Origin: SHLQ01 sp033344795
GTDB taxonomy: Bacteria > Actinomycetota > Acidimicrobiia > Acidimicrobiales > SHLQ01
Assembly (NCBI GenBank): GCA_033344795.1
Contig: JAWPMS010000001.1
Span: 682,001-746,000 of the forward strand
Length of the DNA: 64,000 nt
Direction: 5' to 3'
In this document: one piece after another, positions 8,894-18,166 of the stretch
How the letters are laid out: the number at the start of each line of letters is the position of its first letter
Position numbering within the stretch: position 1 is the stretch's first letter
Translations under genes and position numbers: made by a program
Notes under the pieces: model-generated
What the model was told of the DNA's origin: nothing
Seen by the model: the letters and a program-made list of their open reading frames with translations, nothing else
The model's database searches: none

Positions 8894-10186
8894 ATGGCCG
8901 ATCATCAATGGGGATTTCGAACTCGTGCACTACATGCGGGAGCTCGACCTGACCCACACACCGGGGCGCGCGCCGTCCCGATCTACCAATCGACGAGTTT
9001 CGTATTCGAAGACACCCAGGACGCGGCCGACCTGTTTGCGCTGCAGAAGTTCGGAACGATCTACACCCGCATCTCGAACCCGACAATCGCCGCCTTCGAG
9101 GAACGAATCGCAAGCCTCGAGGGCGGGATCGGTGGTGTCGCCTGTTCCAGCGGCCAAGCTGCCGAGTATCTGGCGATCACGGCATTGGCAGGCGCCGGAG
9201 ACAACATCGTCGCAAACGCATCGTTGTACGGAGGAACGGTCACGCAGTTCGATGTCACGCTGCGTCGACTCGGCATCGATACGCGATTCGTCGATGCAAA
9301 CAAGCCGGAGGAGATCCGCGCTGCCGTCGACGAGAACACCAAAGCGGTGTTCACCGAGATCATCGCCAATCCGTCGGGCGAGGTGGCCGACCTCGAAGCG
9401 ATCTCCGCCGTCACCCGTGACCTCGGTGTTCCGCTGGTCGTCGACAACACATTCGCAACAGCGTTTCTCTGCCGCCCGCTCGAGTGGGGTGCAGACATCG
9501 TCGTGCAGTCAGCGACCAAGTTTCTCGGCGGCCATGGAACCTCCATCGGAGGGATCATCGTCGACAGCGGCCGCTTCGACTGGGGCAACGGTCGCTTCCC
9601 CGTGATGACCGAACCGATCCCGAGTTACAACGGCCTTCGATGGTGGGACAACTTCGGCGAATACGCGTACGCCACCAAGCTTCGCAGTGAACAGCTGCGC
9701 GATGTCGGCGCATCGTTGTCTCCATTCAACGCCTTCCTCATCCTCCAAGGTGTGGAGACGCTGCCTCAACGAATGACCGAACATGTTGCCAACGCCCAAC
9801 GGGTGGCCGAGTGGCTGGAAGCAGATCCCCGAGTCAGCTGGGTGAAATACAGCGGACTGCCGACATCACCACATCACGCCAACGCAAAGAAGTACTTGCC
9901 AGATGGACCGGGTGCAATCTTCACCTTCGGGGTGGCCGGCGGCCGCGAGGCCGGGTCGACCTTCATCAACTCCCTTCAGATGATCAGTCACTTGGCCAAC
10001 GTGGGTGACGCGAAGACGTTGATATTGCACCCAGCTTCGACGACCCACCAACAGCTCAGCGACGAGCAACTCGCCGCCGGCGGGGTGTCCGACGAGATGG
10101 TGCGCATCTCGGTTGGGCTCGAAGACGTCGAGGACATCATCTATGACCTCGACCAGGCGCTCAGCGCTGCGGGAGGAAACCAATGA
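8894..10186 (+). CDS. metY: O-acetylhomoserine sulfhydrylase (O-acetylhomoserine aminocarboxypropyltransferase)
   Basis: 430 residues from ATG 8894. A Cys/Met-metabolism PLP enzyme; the aldimine lysine is in SATKFLGGHGTS. The block GLRWWDNFGEYAY and the following LRSEQLRDVGA are characteristic of the long O-acetylhomoserine sulfhydrylases rather than MetB/MetC. It makes homocysteine (or methionine) from O-acetylhomoserine and sulfide (or methanethiol). It is divergent from acpS with 51 nt between starts, too little for a SAM riboswitch. The stop overlaps the next ATG. Confidence 0.92.
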   Translation: MADHQWGFRTRALHAGARPDPHTGARAVPIYQSTSFVFEDTQDAADLFALQKFGTIYTRISNPTIAAFEERIASLEGGIGGVACSSGQAAEYLAITALAGAGDNIVANASLYGGTVTQFDVTLRRLGIDTRFVDANKPEEIRAAVDENTKAVFTEIIANPSGEVADLEAISAVTRDLGVPLVVDNTFATAFLCRPLEWGADIVVQSATKFLGGHGTSIGGIIVDSGRFDWGNGRFPVMTEPIPSYNGLRWWDNFGEYAYATKLRSEQLRDVGASLSPFNAFLILQGVETLPQRMTEHVANAQRVAEWLEADPRVSWVKYSGLPTSPHHANAKKYLPDGPGAIFTFGVAGGREAGSTFINSLQMISHLANVGDAKTLILHPASTTHQQLSDEQLAAGGVSDEMVRISVGLEDVEDIIYDLDQALSAAGGNQ

Positions 10187-10686
10187 TGGAGAACGAACGT
10201 CCCCCGGTCGACGGGTGGACTCCCCCGACACCACTCGAACGCAAGGCAATCCTCGATCGAACCGAATCGATCGCCATTGTGGGCGCCAGCTCAAAACCAG
10301 GCCGCGCGTCGAACTTCGTCGCGACGTATCTGTTGTCGAGCTCTGCGAACTTTCGTGTGTACCTCGTCAATCCACGCGAGACCGAGATTTTGGGACAGCC
10401 GGTGTACGCCTCACTCGCAGAGCTTCCAGAGGTTCCCGACATGGTCGACGTGTTTCGGAGGAGCGAGGACCTTCCAGGTATCGCCGAGGAGGCGATAGCT
10501 GTCGGTGCCAAGACCTTCTGGGCCCAGCTCGGGCTGTGGAACGGAGAAGCCGCACGTCTTGCCGCGGCCGCTGGCCTCGACGCGGTGATGGACCGATGCA
10601 CCAAGATCGAGCACGCTCGTTTCGCCGGTGGGCTACACCTCGCCGGTTTCGATACCGGTGTCATCTCATCCAAGCGGAGCGGCTGA
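10183..10686 (+). CDS. CoA-binding (YccU-like) domain protein
   Basis: 167 residues, start overlapping the metY stop by 4 nt (ATGA). A Rossmann CoA-binding domain: SIAIVGASSKPGRASN near residue 28 with the glycine-rich loop, then the conserved VDVFRR and AKTFWAQLGLWN segments, and a near-terminal DRCTKIEH. These proteins resemble the CoA-binding domain of succinyl-CoA synthetase alone, without the catalytic part. Pairing with O-acetylhomoserine sulfhydrylase is common in actinobacteria; a role sensing a CoA thioester in methionine synthesis is inference. Confidence 0.85.
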   Translation: MMENERPPVDGWTPPTPLERKAILDRTESIAIVGASSKPGRASNFVATYLLSSSANFRVYLVNPRETEILGQPVYASLAELPEVPDMVDVFRRSEDLPGIAEEAIAVGAKTFWAQLGLWNGEAARLAAAAGLDAVMDRCTKIEHARFAGGLHLAGFDTGVISSKRSG

Positions 10687-10700
10687 CAGGGCGTCGCTGT

Positions 10701-12200
10701 TCACATCCACGCTCGGGGATCGGACTCGGCGACATGGAGCGCTCGATCACGAATCGATCGAGCCTCTTCGATGCTGACCATTCCGATGGACAACGCTCCG
10801 TCAGCGGTGCTCACCGTGACAGTCGCCAAATCTCGCTTGCGTTCGAACAACGACTGAGACACTCGAACAGCGTTCGTCTTGCGAAGCAGCACGTCTTGTT
10901 GCGACCACCCGAGAAACGCTCTCCTGTCGCTGAGATCGTCTGTGCTCACACCCCATCTGCGGAGTCGCACTTGTCGTCGTGTGCTCAGCCAGGTGATCGG
11001 GACGAGCACCAAGAAGAGGAGCGACCACCAACCGAGTGGAACGAAGAGCGCAGCGGTCAGCAGGCCGACACCGATCGAGGTGTTTCGAACCGCTTTGAAG
11101 ATCTCGTCGTTCGAGACTCGTCGATCAAGCGGCTGGGCACCCGTCGAACCCTCGAGCGCGATCGAGCGGATCTCGTCGACCTGACCAGGGTCACAACCTG
11201 GGATGACAAAGTTGCCCGTCCCGATCGTGTGAAGCACGACGGTGTGCAGGTTGGCCATCCGTTCAAGAAGGCCTTGGCTCACCTGAACGCGCTGAATACG
11301 CGGAATACTGCTCGCAACACTGGTGGTCGACAGCAACCCCGAGTTCCTTCGAAGGCCCGCAGCCGTCGACGTGACGGTGAGGTCCCAATCGACCAGAAGA
11401 ACCCGCACGAGATTCAAGATCACGCTCACAACGAGTATCGCAACCGCGGCTAGCGGGATCGCCCAAAAGAGCCACGTTCCCAACGATGGTTCATCCACTG
11501 ATGGCAGATCGAACGGGATGAGATCCGCTCCCTGATCAGCGAACGCGATCAGCGGAGCGATGACCGCAAACCCTGTGAGCGGCATCTGCGTGAGTGCGAT
11601 CATGATCACGCGTCCAGGTGCGTGGCGAAGCAGGACGCGGTCTGGGCGCTCTGGCGCGGGTGGTTCCGTCGGCTCATCCGCGTCTCCAACAGGCGCATCC
11701 TGAGTGCTTGAAACGTTGGCTGCCTCGCGCCGTCGATGGTCTGCTGCGGCGCGCTGAAGCGCGTCGGCGACCGGGCGATCGACGGCGTCGATCGTGAATT
11801 CAGCTGTCTCCGTTCCTGCGGTCTCGACCGATACCTGCACCAACCCAAACGGGCGGTGTAGCAACTTCTGTTCCAGCGAAACACTCTGTACACGATCGAG
11901 CGGAACACTCAGCGTCTGTTGTGAGAAAACACCCTTGGCGACATGCAATTCGCCGCTGGTGACATTGAACGTGTATCGCCACCAGCTCAGGCCCGCGAAG
12001 CCGAGAAACGCGATGCCGACGAGCGGAATGATGACGAGGAGATAGAAGACCGACGGGGCACGTGAGAGGGCGAAGCCCAGTCCGATCACGAGCTGCACGA
12101 TTCCTATCTGACGAACGGTTCGAAACGCGAGAAACACGATCGCCATCAGCGACTGCCGTTGTGGCTCCTCGAGCGTCACCGCTGCGCGAACGGATGTCAC
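10701..12200 (-). CDS. Bacterial PH (YdbT-like) domain membrane protein
   Basis: 499 residues with GTG start overlapping the upstream stop (GTGA). Contains repeated bacterial PH domain type 2 segments (for example SWWRYTFNVTSGELHVAKGVFSQ... and LLVDWDLTVTSTAAGLRRNSG... regions), each preceded by a pair of hydrophobic membrane segments. The signature 'SVPLDRVQSV' and 'SSIPRIQRVQV' turns mark the PH strands. The architecture matches YdbT of Bacillus, which works with YdbS and affects sensitivity to membrane-active peptides. Its only partner here is the YdbS-like gene just upstream. Confidence 0.8.
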   Translation of the reverse strand: MTSVRAAVTLEEPQRQSLMAIVFLAFRTVRQIGIVQLVIGLGFALSRAPSVFYLLVIIPLVGIAFLGFAGLSWWRYTFNVTSGELHVAKGVFSQQTLSVPLDRVQSVSLEQKLLHRPFGLVQVSVETAGTETAEFTIDAVDRPVADALQRAAADHRRREAANVSSTQDAPVGDADEPTEPPAPERPDRVLLRHAPGRVIMIALTQMPLTGFAVIAPLIAFADQGADLIPFDLPSVDEPSLGTWLFWAIPLAAVAILVVSVILNLVRVLLVDWDLTVTSTAAGLRRNSGLLSTTSVASSIPRIQRVQVSQGLLERMANLHTVVLHTIGTGNFVIPGCDPGQVDEIRSIALEGSTGAQPLDRRVSNDEIFKAVRNTSIGVGLLTAALFVPLGWWSLLFLVLVPITWLSTRRQVRLRRWGVSTDDLSDRRAFLGWSQQDVLLRKTNAVRVSQSLFERKRDLATVTVSTADGALSIGMVSIEEARSIRDRALHVAESDPRAWM

Positions 12201-12718
12201 AGCTCGTCGTCGAGATCGCCAGCGCGTTCGACCACAAGCAGCTTGAGCCTTTCCGCATCGGCTGAACCCAAACCGTGAATGTGCAGATCTGGGCCGGCCG
12301 AGTTCACCTCGACCGTCGAGAGATCGAACGCTCGCTGGATCGGACCCTGGCTGATACGAGCGTGTTGGACTCGTACGAACGGCACCGTCTCGACCGTCTT
12401 GACGAGCACCCCAGATCGATAGGACAGATCGTGCTCGCGCACCTGGTACGCGATGTTGTTGACCTCGAGAACCTTGAGCGCTGCGCCGATTGCGGTGAGC
12501 AAGATCAGGACGCCCATCACCGCCAGCGGTATCCACGAGTTCGCGGGCACCAAGATCGAGACGACGACCCCGATGATGACGGCGATCACAGCAAAGACCG
12601 CACGACCAATCAGTGCGACCCGAAGGAAATTCGGGTGCATCGGTACGAACGCCGCCTGGTCGAGGATCGGAATCCCCGCGACATCGATGGGCTCATTGGA
12701 GAAGACAGGCTCGACCAC
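12197..12718 (-). CDS. Bacterial PH (YdbS-like) domain membrane protein
   Basis: 173 residues. Two hydrophobic segments near residues 33-80 flanking a short loop, then a single PH domain (NNIAYQVREHDLSYRSGVLVK through VPFVRVQHARISQGP) typical of YdbS. It is first in a two-gene operon with the YdbT-like gene. A 27-nt tandem hairpin array lies immediately upstream, between this start and the 3' end of glmS. Confidence 0.82.
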   Translation of the reverse strand: MVEPVFSNEPIDVAGIPILDQAAFVPMHPNFLRVALIGRAVFAVIAVIIGVVVSILVPANSWIPLAVMGVLILLTAIGAALKVLEVNNIAYQVREHDLSYRSGVLVKTVETVPFVRVQHARISQGPIQRAFDLSTVEVNSAGPDLHIHGLGSADAERLKLLVVERAGDLDDEL

Positions 12719-12747
12719 ACGACAACGCTAGCTCGATCCATGTCAAT

Positions 12748-12821
12748 GTCGGGCGGAAGTCCCGACGAGTGATTGTCGGGCGGAAGTCCCGACGAGTGAT
12801 TGGGGGGAAGTCCCGACGATT
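12748..12821. repeat. 27-nt tandem repeat, three copies, each able to form a hairpin
   Basis: Copies lie at 12748-12774, 12775-12801 and a degenerate one at 12802-12821. The first two contain a perfect 6-bp inverted repeat, GTCGGG and CCCGAC, around a 7-nt loop. The third has lost the left arm. The array fills the gap between the glmS 3' end and the PH-operon start and touches the glmS stop codon, so it may act as a terminator for glmS or as a regulatory element of the PH operon. Confidence 0.85.
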
Positions 12822-15800
12822 ACCGCCGCCAGCGGTCCGCCAGCTCCTGGATGGATGCCCACAACAGCTCCCCGACGGGTTCTTGCTCCAAACGATCGAG
12901 CCTGAAGGTCTCCTCGGTCTCGGTAACGGCACCATGGAGTGCGGAGAAGCGATTGCGATAGCCCTGCAGCACGCCGCGCATCACTTCGGCATCGAGATGA
13001 TCGTGGAGCTCCACGTGCAGCAACGTCATCCCGGTGGTCTGGTTGTCCTTCACCTCGGGAATCATCATGATCGGTCGGTCGTCCGAGCGGCCCTTGGCGA
13101 CAAGCACTTCGCGCTCCTCTGCGACGCGCTTCTTCGTTCCTCGAAGGGCTGGAGTGCGATCGGTACGACTCGGAATGGTCGCCGAGACGCCGCCACGATC
13201 GATGACGGTGATCGTTCCCGTTTCACCCTCGTTGGTGTCGATTGCGTAGCGCGTCCAGCCGACGACTTCGGCAACCGCGGGGTCGAGGTTCGCAAGTGTC
13301 CGGATGGTGGAGTAGGTGAGTCCATCTCGTGGTGCCCCGGTCTCGAGAACGTCCGATACCAGTGGAACCTCGAGCAAGGTCTCGTCCGTACGAGAAATCC
13401 CCACGGTGACGGTCTTGGCCTGGTGTTTGATCGCGTCGACGGGACGGGTGAGCTCGTCGATGGCCGACCCAAGCGACAATGTCAGGTCCTCGATCACAAC
13501 GGCGGGTGTACCAACCTTGCCGAACTCCAGCTGATAGCTGTCCAACGGAGCCGTACCGATCGCGAACCGGAATCGCGATGCGAGCTGTACAGCCGTGCTC
13601 GCTTCGAGGTGACCGTTCAACGCACCGACGCGCAGCCACTCCATGAACTTGTTCGCCGCTGGCTCGAGGCTCGGCCGGATCTGCTTGAGGAATTCCTCAC
13701 CCGAGAGCTGACCCCGAGTCTCCTCGATGAGGCCTTCGATGGCCGCGCGAGCCTCACGTAGAGGTTGTGCCTGGGCGTCGATCGCCAGGGCAGCCTCATA
13801 ACCGAACAGGTGCCCAACCACTGTCGAGAGGACGAACGCCAGGCGTGGATGCACAACCGGCACATAGATGACGTCCAGGGCGCTTGAGAACCGCGTCTCA
13901 CCTTCGTTGGCAATGACGATCGGCGCCGACTTGTGGGCCCGGAAAATCTCGACCTCTTTGCCGACGTCATCAGCCGTCGATCCTTCCAGACCAGCAGCGC
14001 AAATGAGAATCATCGGTTCTGATGAGAGATCGATGTGTTTCTTGTCTTCGGTCGAGTCTGCAGCGATCGACTTGTAACACAACTCGGACAGCTTGATCCG
14101 GAGCTCTCGCGCCGCGATGAGGTTCGGACCGTTTCCGACGCACGCCCAATACCGCCGCGATGGCGCATGTGCAGAGGCGGCCCGAGCAATGTCTGGTCGG
14201 GTTCCAATGGTTTCCGTCATTCGATCGGGCAGGTCCCGCAGGCTTTGCAGCACCGCCTGGCGATCGGCTGGCTCAGCTCGATCTGGCATGGCCAGGTCGG
14301 CGATCACGATCGCCAGCAGGAAGCCGGCTGCGATCTGTGCGTAGAACGCCTTCGTCGACGCCACGCTCATCTCAACGTCACGTCCATCAGACGTGTACAG
14401 CACACCCTCGGCGCGATCCGTGAGATCACTACCTCGTCTGTTCACGATCGCGAGCACGGATGCGCCGCGCTGCTTGACGATGTCGACGGTGCGGTTCGTA
14501 TCGGTGGTCGTACCAGACTGAGAAATCGCGATCACCAACGAGTTGGACATGTCTTTGCGAAGACCGAATCCGCTCAGCTCGGTGGCGGCGATCGCCTGCA
14601 CCGCAAGGTGTCCGTCGACCTCGTCGATGAGTGCCTCGGCGACGGCCTGTCCCGCCACCGCTGCTGTTCCCTGTCCGATCACATAGATGTTGGTGATCTG
14701 ACCGCTTCGCAGTTTGTCGGCGATGTTGTCCGGCATCGTGGAGGATCCCACGACAACTCCGAGGTGACCGTCGGTTTCGATGAGCTTGCCGCGCAGTGTC
14801 TTGCGGAAGCTTCGAGGAGACTCGCTGATCTCCTTGAACAGGTAGTGCGCGTAGTCGCCGCGGTCGATGTCTCGAGTGGTGACCTCGGCGGTTGCGACAT
14901 CCGCGTTGGTGACCGGAAGCTCCGTACCGTCATAACCAACACGCGTCATGCCGTCGATCTCACCGGCGTTGGGCCCGCTCAACCGAAGGATCTGACCGCG
15001 ACTCGCACTGGGATTGTCGGGATTCGCAGGAGTCTCACCGTCCATGCGCACATACGAAATCGTCTCCTCGACCACTCCGTATGGTTCTGAGGCGACGACG
15101 TAGCTGTCTTCTGCGAGGCCGACGTAGATGGATTGACCGCTCCCCCGCAGCGCGAGAAGAAGATCGTTCGGCGCCTCTTCGCTCGACAAGCCAATCGCGA
15201 CCGAGCCCTCGAAGACGGAAACGGCCCGGCGAAAAGCCTCGGTGATGTCATGGCCGTCACTCAGGTGCTTGGACGTGAGGGTCGGGATGACCTTCGTGTC
15301 GGTGGTGATGTCCTCTGCTATCGACAGGTCCTCCGACCGGATCAGATCGCCATAGTTGTCGACATCGCCGTTGAGAACTGCGGTGCAATACGGACCGCCC
15401 GTCCCCGAGACGAGATCGGAGTTGACCGGATGCGCGTTGGGCTCCGAGACGATACCGACGCTTGCCCAGCGTGTGTGCCCGAGCACCACCACCTCGGCGG
15501 TTTCATTGTCGAGAGCCCTCCGGAGGAGAGCATCGTTCCGAATGCTGTTGCGCAGCGACGCAGTGTTGTCGCCGAGCTCGCCGATCTCTGCGGCGACTTT
15601 GTAGACGAAACTCAAACGGTCCCCGACGATGCGGACGGCCGAGTCGGTGAACAACTCAGACTTGCCAGCCCGGGCCTCGATCGCAGAAGTAACCGACACG
15701 TCGTTCAGATCGAGGCCGTGGTTGCTCACCAGAAGATGCACGCCAGCTGAATCGCGTCCGCGCACCTCCATGCGGTCGAGTGCCGATAGCGCCTGGTGGA

Positions 15801-16260
15801 CCGAGAAAATGGCGTCGATGCCAGCGCCGTGAACATCACGGCCACCGAGGTCGGCAACGACCGAGGCGGCTCGAAGGCGATCTCGTTCAATGGCCCAGAC
15901 GGCGTCTCGAACGCGAACGACCGAAGCGTTCACCGTCTCGAGATCGAGCGACTCGACGGTGGCCTGCGCGTCAAGCTGTTCCTCAAGGCGATCGAGAATG
16001 ACGTTGACGGCACCCAATTCGTTCCGGAGCACATCGCCGAGGCTTGGGTCGGCCAGCATCGCCCGAACTCCCGGGGTTCCGCGAAGCAGGCGATCCGCCG
16101 TCTCGAGCCGATCACCAACGGCGATGAGCGGTGCATCGGCAGCTGCCAACTCCACACCATCGAGCTCCGCAGCTGCGCCATCAACGAGAGCCATCACCTC
16201 AGCTCGAGTCGGCGCGGTTCTCAACGAGGGGCGCCGCACGACTGCAATAATTCCGCACAT
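12820..16260 (-). CDS. glmS: Enlarged glutamine-fructose-6-phosphate aminotransferase-like protein (GlmS)
   Basis: 1146 residues, almost twice the usual 600-620. Starts MCGIIAVV, giving the N-terminal Cys nucleophile of the glutaminase domain. The next family block, RGRDSAG, is at residues 167-173, whereas it is normally near residue 20-30, so about 140 residues are inserted inside the glutaminase domain. The later glutaminase motifs GHTRWAS and NGDVDNYGDL follow. Two SIS domains come next (ISQSGTTTDTN, then ASTKAF and ARELRIKLSEL). After them a C-terminal extension of roughly 280 residues has no obvious match. The enzyme would make glucosamine-6-phosphate, feeding GlmM next door. Whether it is the housekeeping GlmS or a specialised paralogue cannot be seen here. 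Confidence 0.8.
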   Translation of the reverse strand: MCGIIAVVRRPSLRTAPTRAEVMALVDGAAAELDGVELAAADAPLIAVGDRLETADRLLRGTPGVRAMLADPSLGDVLRNELGAVNVILDRLEEQLDAQATVESLDLETVNASVVRVRDAVWAIERDRLRAASVVADLGGRDVHGAGIDAIFSVHQALSALDRMEVRGRDSAGVHLLVSNHGLDLNDVSVTSAIEARAGKSELFTDSAVRIVGDRLSFVYKVAAEIGELGDNTASLRNSIRNDALLRRALDNETAEVVVLGHTRWASVGIVSEPNAHPVNSDLVSGTGGPYCTAVLNGDVDNYGDLIRSEDLSIAEDITTDTKVIPTLTSKHLSDGHDITEAFRRAVSVFEGSVAIGLSSEEAPNDLLLALRGSGQSIYVGLAEDSYVVASEPYGVVEETISYVRMDGETPANPDNPSASRGQILRLSGPNAGEIDGMTRVGYDGTELPVTNADVATAEVTTRDIDRGDYAHYLFKEISESPRSFRKTLRGKLIETDGHLGVVVGSSTMPDNIADKLRSGQITNIYVIGQGTAAVAGQAVAEALIDEVDGHLAVQAIAATELSGFGLRKDMSNSLVIAISQSGTTTDTNRTVDIVKQRGASVLAIVNRRGSDLTDRAEGVLYTSDGRDVEMSVASTKAFYAQIAAGFLLAIVIADLAMPDRAEPADRQAVLQSLRDLPDRMTETIGTRPDIARAASAHAPSRRYWACVGNGPNLIAARELRIKLSELCYKSIAADSTEDKKHIDLSSEPMILICAAGLEGSTADDVGKEVEIFRAHKSAPIVIANEGETRFSSALDVIYVPVVHPRLAFVLSTVVGHLFGYEAALAIDAQAQPLREARAAIEGLIEETRGQLSGEEFLKQIRPSLEPAANKFMEWLRVGALNGHLEASTAVQLASRFRFAIGTAPLDSYQLEFGKVGTPAVVIEDLTLSLGSAIDELTRPVDAIKHQAKTVTVGISRTDETLLEVPLVSDVLETGAPRDGLTYSTIRTLANLDPAVAEVVGWTRYAIDTNEGETGTITVIDRGGVSATIPSRTDRTPALRGTKKRVAEEREVLVAKGRSDDRPIMMIPEVKDNQTTGMTLLHVELHDHLDAEVMRGVLQGYRNRFSALHGAVTETEETFRLDRLEQEPVGELLWASIQELADRWRR

Positions 16261-16406
16261 GAGTAAAGGCTCTCTTTCGACAGCTCGCTGGTCGGCGCGA
16301 ACTGAGCATCACAGGATTCTATGAATCACTTCGGTTGTGGGGTGGGAAGGCCTGAGACCTTTGCTGCACAAACAGAAAACCTCGGTAAACGCCCGTGGTC
16401 CGCGAT

Positions 16407-17717
16407 TCAGGCGAGCGTACGCACTGCTGCGACGAGACGAGCAGCAGATTCGGCCGCCATCGTCGCCTCGGCAGCCTCCACCATGACCCGTACGACGGGT
16501 TCGGTTCCCGACTCTCGGATGAGGACCCGACCGCTGTCCCCCAAGGCTGCTTCCTCGACCGCCACCGCCTCCGCAAGTCGACCGGACAAGTCCGGTATCT
16601 TCGCGGCCATCTTGACGTTCTCGAGAACCTGTGGGTAACGGGTCATCACCGTTCTTGCCCACTCACCGAGGTCAACGTCACGGCGAATCGCGGCGTCCAA
16701 CAGTTGCACGGCTGTCAGAACCCCGTCGCCAGTGGTCGCCAGATCGCGATGGATGACGTGACCGGACTGCTCACCGCCGAGCGAAAAGCCGCCGGAGTCG
16801 AGCGCTTCGAGGACGTACCGGTCGCCGACTGGCGTTTCGACCATCGCAATACCCTCTCGGTCCATGGCCACACGAAATCCCAGGTTGGCCATCACGGTGA
16901 TCACCACGGTGTTCTCCGCGAGTGCGCCGCGGTCGCGGCGATCAATGGCGCTCATCGCGATGATGCGATCACCGTCGATCACGACGCCGTCTGCACCAAC
17001 GGCGGCAATGCGATCGGCGTCACCATCGAATGCGAACCCTGCGACGGCGCCATGTTCGAGCACCGCCGCCTGCAGGAACTCTGGATGCGTCGATCCCACG
17101 CCCGCGTTGATGTTTCGTCCATCGGGTTTGTCCGCAAGGCTGATGACCTCGGATCCGAGTCTGCGAAATATCGTCTCGGCAGTCGCTGAGGCCGAGCCGT
17201 TCGCCGAATCAAGAACGACCCTTCTGCCGTCGAATCCACGCCCTTCGACGGAGGCGACGACCGCATCGAGGTACCGGTCGATCGAACCGGACTCGGATGC
17301 GGTTACGGCCGACGAGTCGTGCTCGAGAAGCCCATCGCTGCTCAGTAGCGACTGAATCACGTCCTGATCAGCGTCGCTGAGCTTGCGACCACCTGCGGAG
17401 AAGAGTTTGACGCCATTGTCCTGCCACGGATTGTGCGAAGCCGAGAGCATGGCTCCAGGCAGTCCATCAGCAGCACACAGCCACGCAACCGCAGGCGTTG
17501 GCACCACCCCGATGTCGCGAACCGTCACGCCCTCTCGGGCACAACCCTCCGTGAACGCACGCTGGAGTTCAGGGCCCGACTCGCGAGTGTCGCGACCGAC
17601 GATGATCGTGTCACCCTCGAGCACACGCGAAGCAGCCGACCCAAGCGTTAGAACGAACGCTGGAGTCAGCTGAGTCAGAGCTTCAGCGCGGACACCATCA
17701 GTTCCGAATTGGAGCAT
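16407..17717 (-). CDS. glmM: Phosphoglucosamine mutase
   Basis: 436 residues, typical length. FGTDGVRAEA at residues 4-13, the phosphoserine loop MLSASHNP near residue 93, the metal-binding loop FDGDADRI and the sugar-phosphate loop GEQSGHVI, with the C-terminal RESGTEPVVRVMVE phosphate-binding block. Converts GlcN-6-P to GlcN-1-P for UDP-GlcNAc and peptidoglycan. Lies between rpsI and glmS on the same strand, the standard actinobacterial order. A 22-nt palindrome separates it from rpsI. Confidence 0.95.
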   Translation of the reverse strand: MLQFGTDGVRAEALTQLTPAFVLTLGSAASRVLEGDTIIVGRDTRESGPELQRAFTEGCAREGVTVRDIGVVPTPAVAWLCAADGLPGAMLSASHNPWQDNGVKLFSAGGRKLSDADQDVIQSLLSSDGLLEHDSSAVTASESGSIDRYLDAVVASVEGRGFDGRRVVLDSANGSASATAETIFRRLGSEVISLADKPDGRNINAGVGSTHPEFLQAAVLEHGAVAGFAFDGDADRIAAVGADGVVIDGDRIIAMSAIDRRDRGALAENTVVITVMANLGFRVAMDREGIAMVETPVGDRYVLEALDSGGFSLGGEQSGHVIHRDLATTGDGVLTAVQLLDAAIRRDVDLGEWARTVMTRYPQVLENVKMAAKIPDLSGRLAEAVAVEEAALGDSGRVLIRESGTEPVVRVMVEAAEATMAAESAARLVAAVRTLA

Positions 17718-17726
17718 GGTGTTCGT

Positions 17727-17748
17727 ATCGGCTGTCGAGACAGCCGAT
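17727..17748 (-). terminator. Perfect 22-nt palindrome / hairpin between rpsI and glmM
   Basis: ATCGGCTGTC and its complement face each other with no spacer; as RNA it folds into a 9-bp stem with a CTCG tetraloop. It begins at the rpsI stop codon and ends 10 nt before the glmM start. There is no U-tract, so it is either a U-less actinobacterial terminator, a processing site that sets rpsI versus glmM mRNA levels, or a binding site. Confidence 0.6.
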
Positions 17749-18143
17749 TAACGCTTGCTGTACTGAGGTGCCTTACGAGCCTTCTTGAGGCCGTACTTCT
17801 TGGACTCCTTCTTGCGGGAGTCGCGAGTGAGAAAGCCAGCCTTCTTCAGCAGGTCTCGGTAATCGGGATCGATCTCGAGCAACGCGCGTGCGATGCCGAG
17901 GCGCATGGCCCCAGCCTGGCCGGTCGGGCCGCCGCCGTGCATGGTGACACTGACGTCCCAGCTGTCTTCGGTCTCGGTCACCCGGAAGGGCTCGCTGAGC
18001 TGCTGGCGATGCACGGCGCTTGGGAAGTAGTCCTCGAGCGTACGGCCGTTTACCGTCATGGTGCCGTCACCGGGGAGAAGACGAACACGTGCCACAGCAC
18101 GCTTGCGTCGACCGGTGGTCTGAATGGGAGCGATGGTTGCCAT
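17748..18143 (-). CDS. rpsI: 30S ribosomal protein S9
   Basis: 131 residues. GRRKRAVARVRL at the N-terminus, the central HGGGPTGQAGAMRLGIARAL, and the C-terminal tail ending KARKAPQYSKR, whose last Lys-Arg reaches the P-site tRNA. Length is normal. Follows rplM with 23 nt between them. Confidence 0.97.
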   Translation of the reverse strand: MATIAPIQTTGRRKRAVARVRLLPGDGTMTVNGRTLEDYFPSAVHRQQLSEPFRVTETEDSWDVSVTMHGGGPTGQAGAMRLGIARALLEIDPDYRDLLKKAGFLTRDSRKKESKKYGLKKARKAPQYSKR

Positions 18144-18166
18144 TGGTCAAATTCCTTCGGCTGGGC

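Noticed and set aside
10113..11453. 446-codon plus-strand frame over the CoA-binding gene and the PH-domain gene
   Set aside because: Crosses real genes in both strands and is Arg/Ser-rich, typical of a shadow frame.
12748..12821. Possible CRISPR array or REP-type mobile element
   Set aside because: The 27-nt units are strictly tandem with no spacers and no nearby transposase.
16261..16406. glmS ribozyme or riboswitch upstream of glmS
   Set aside because: No recognisable core structure in the 146-nt gap, and the ribozyme is confined mostly to Firmicutes.
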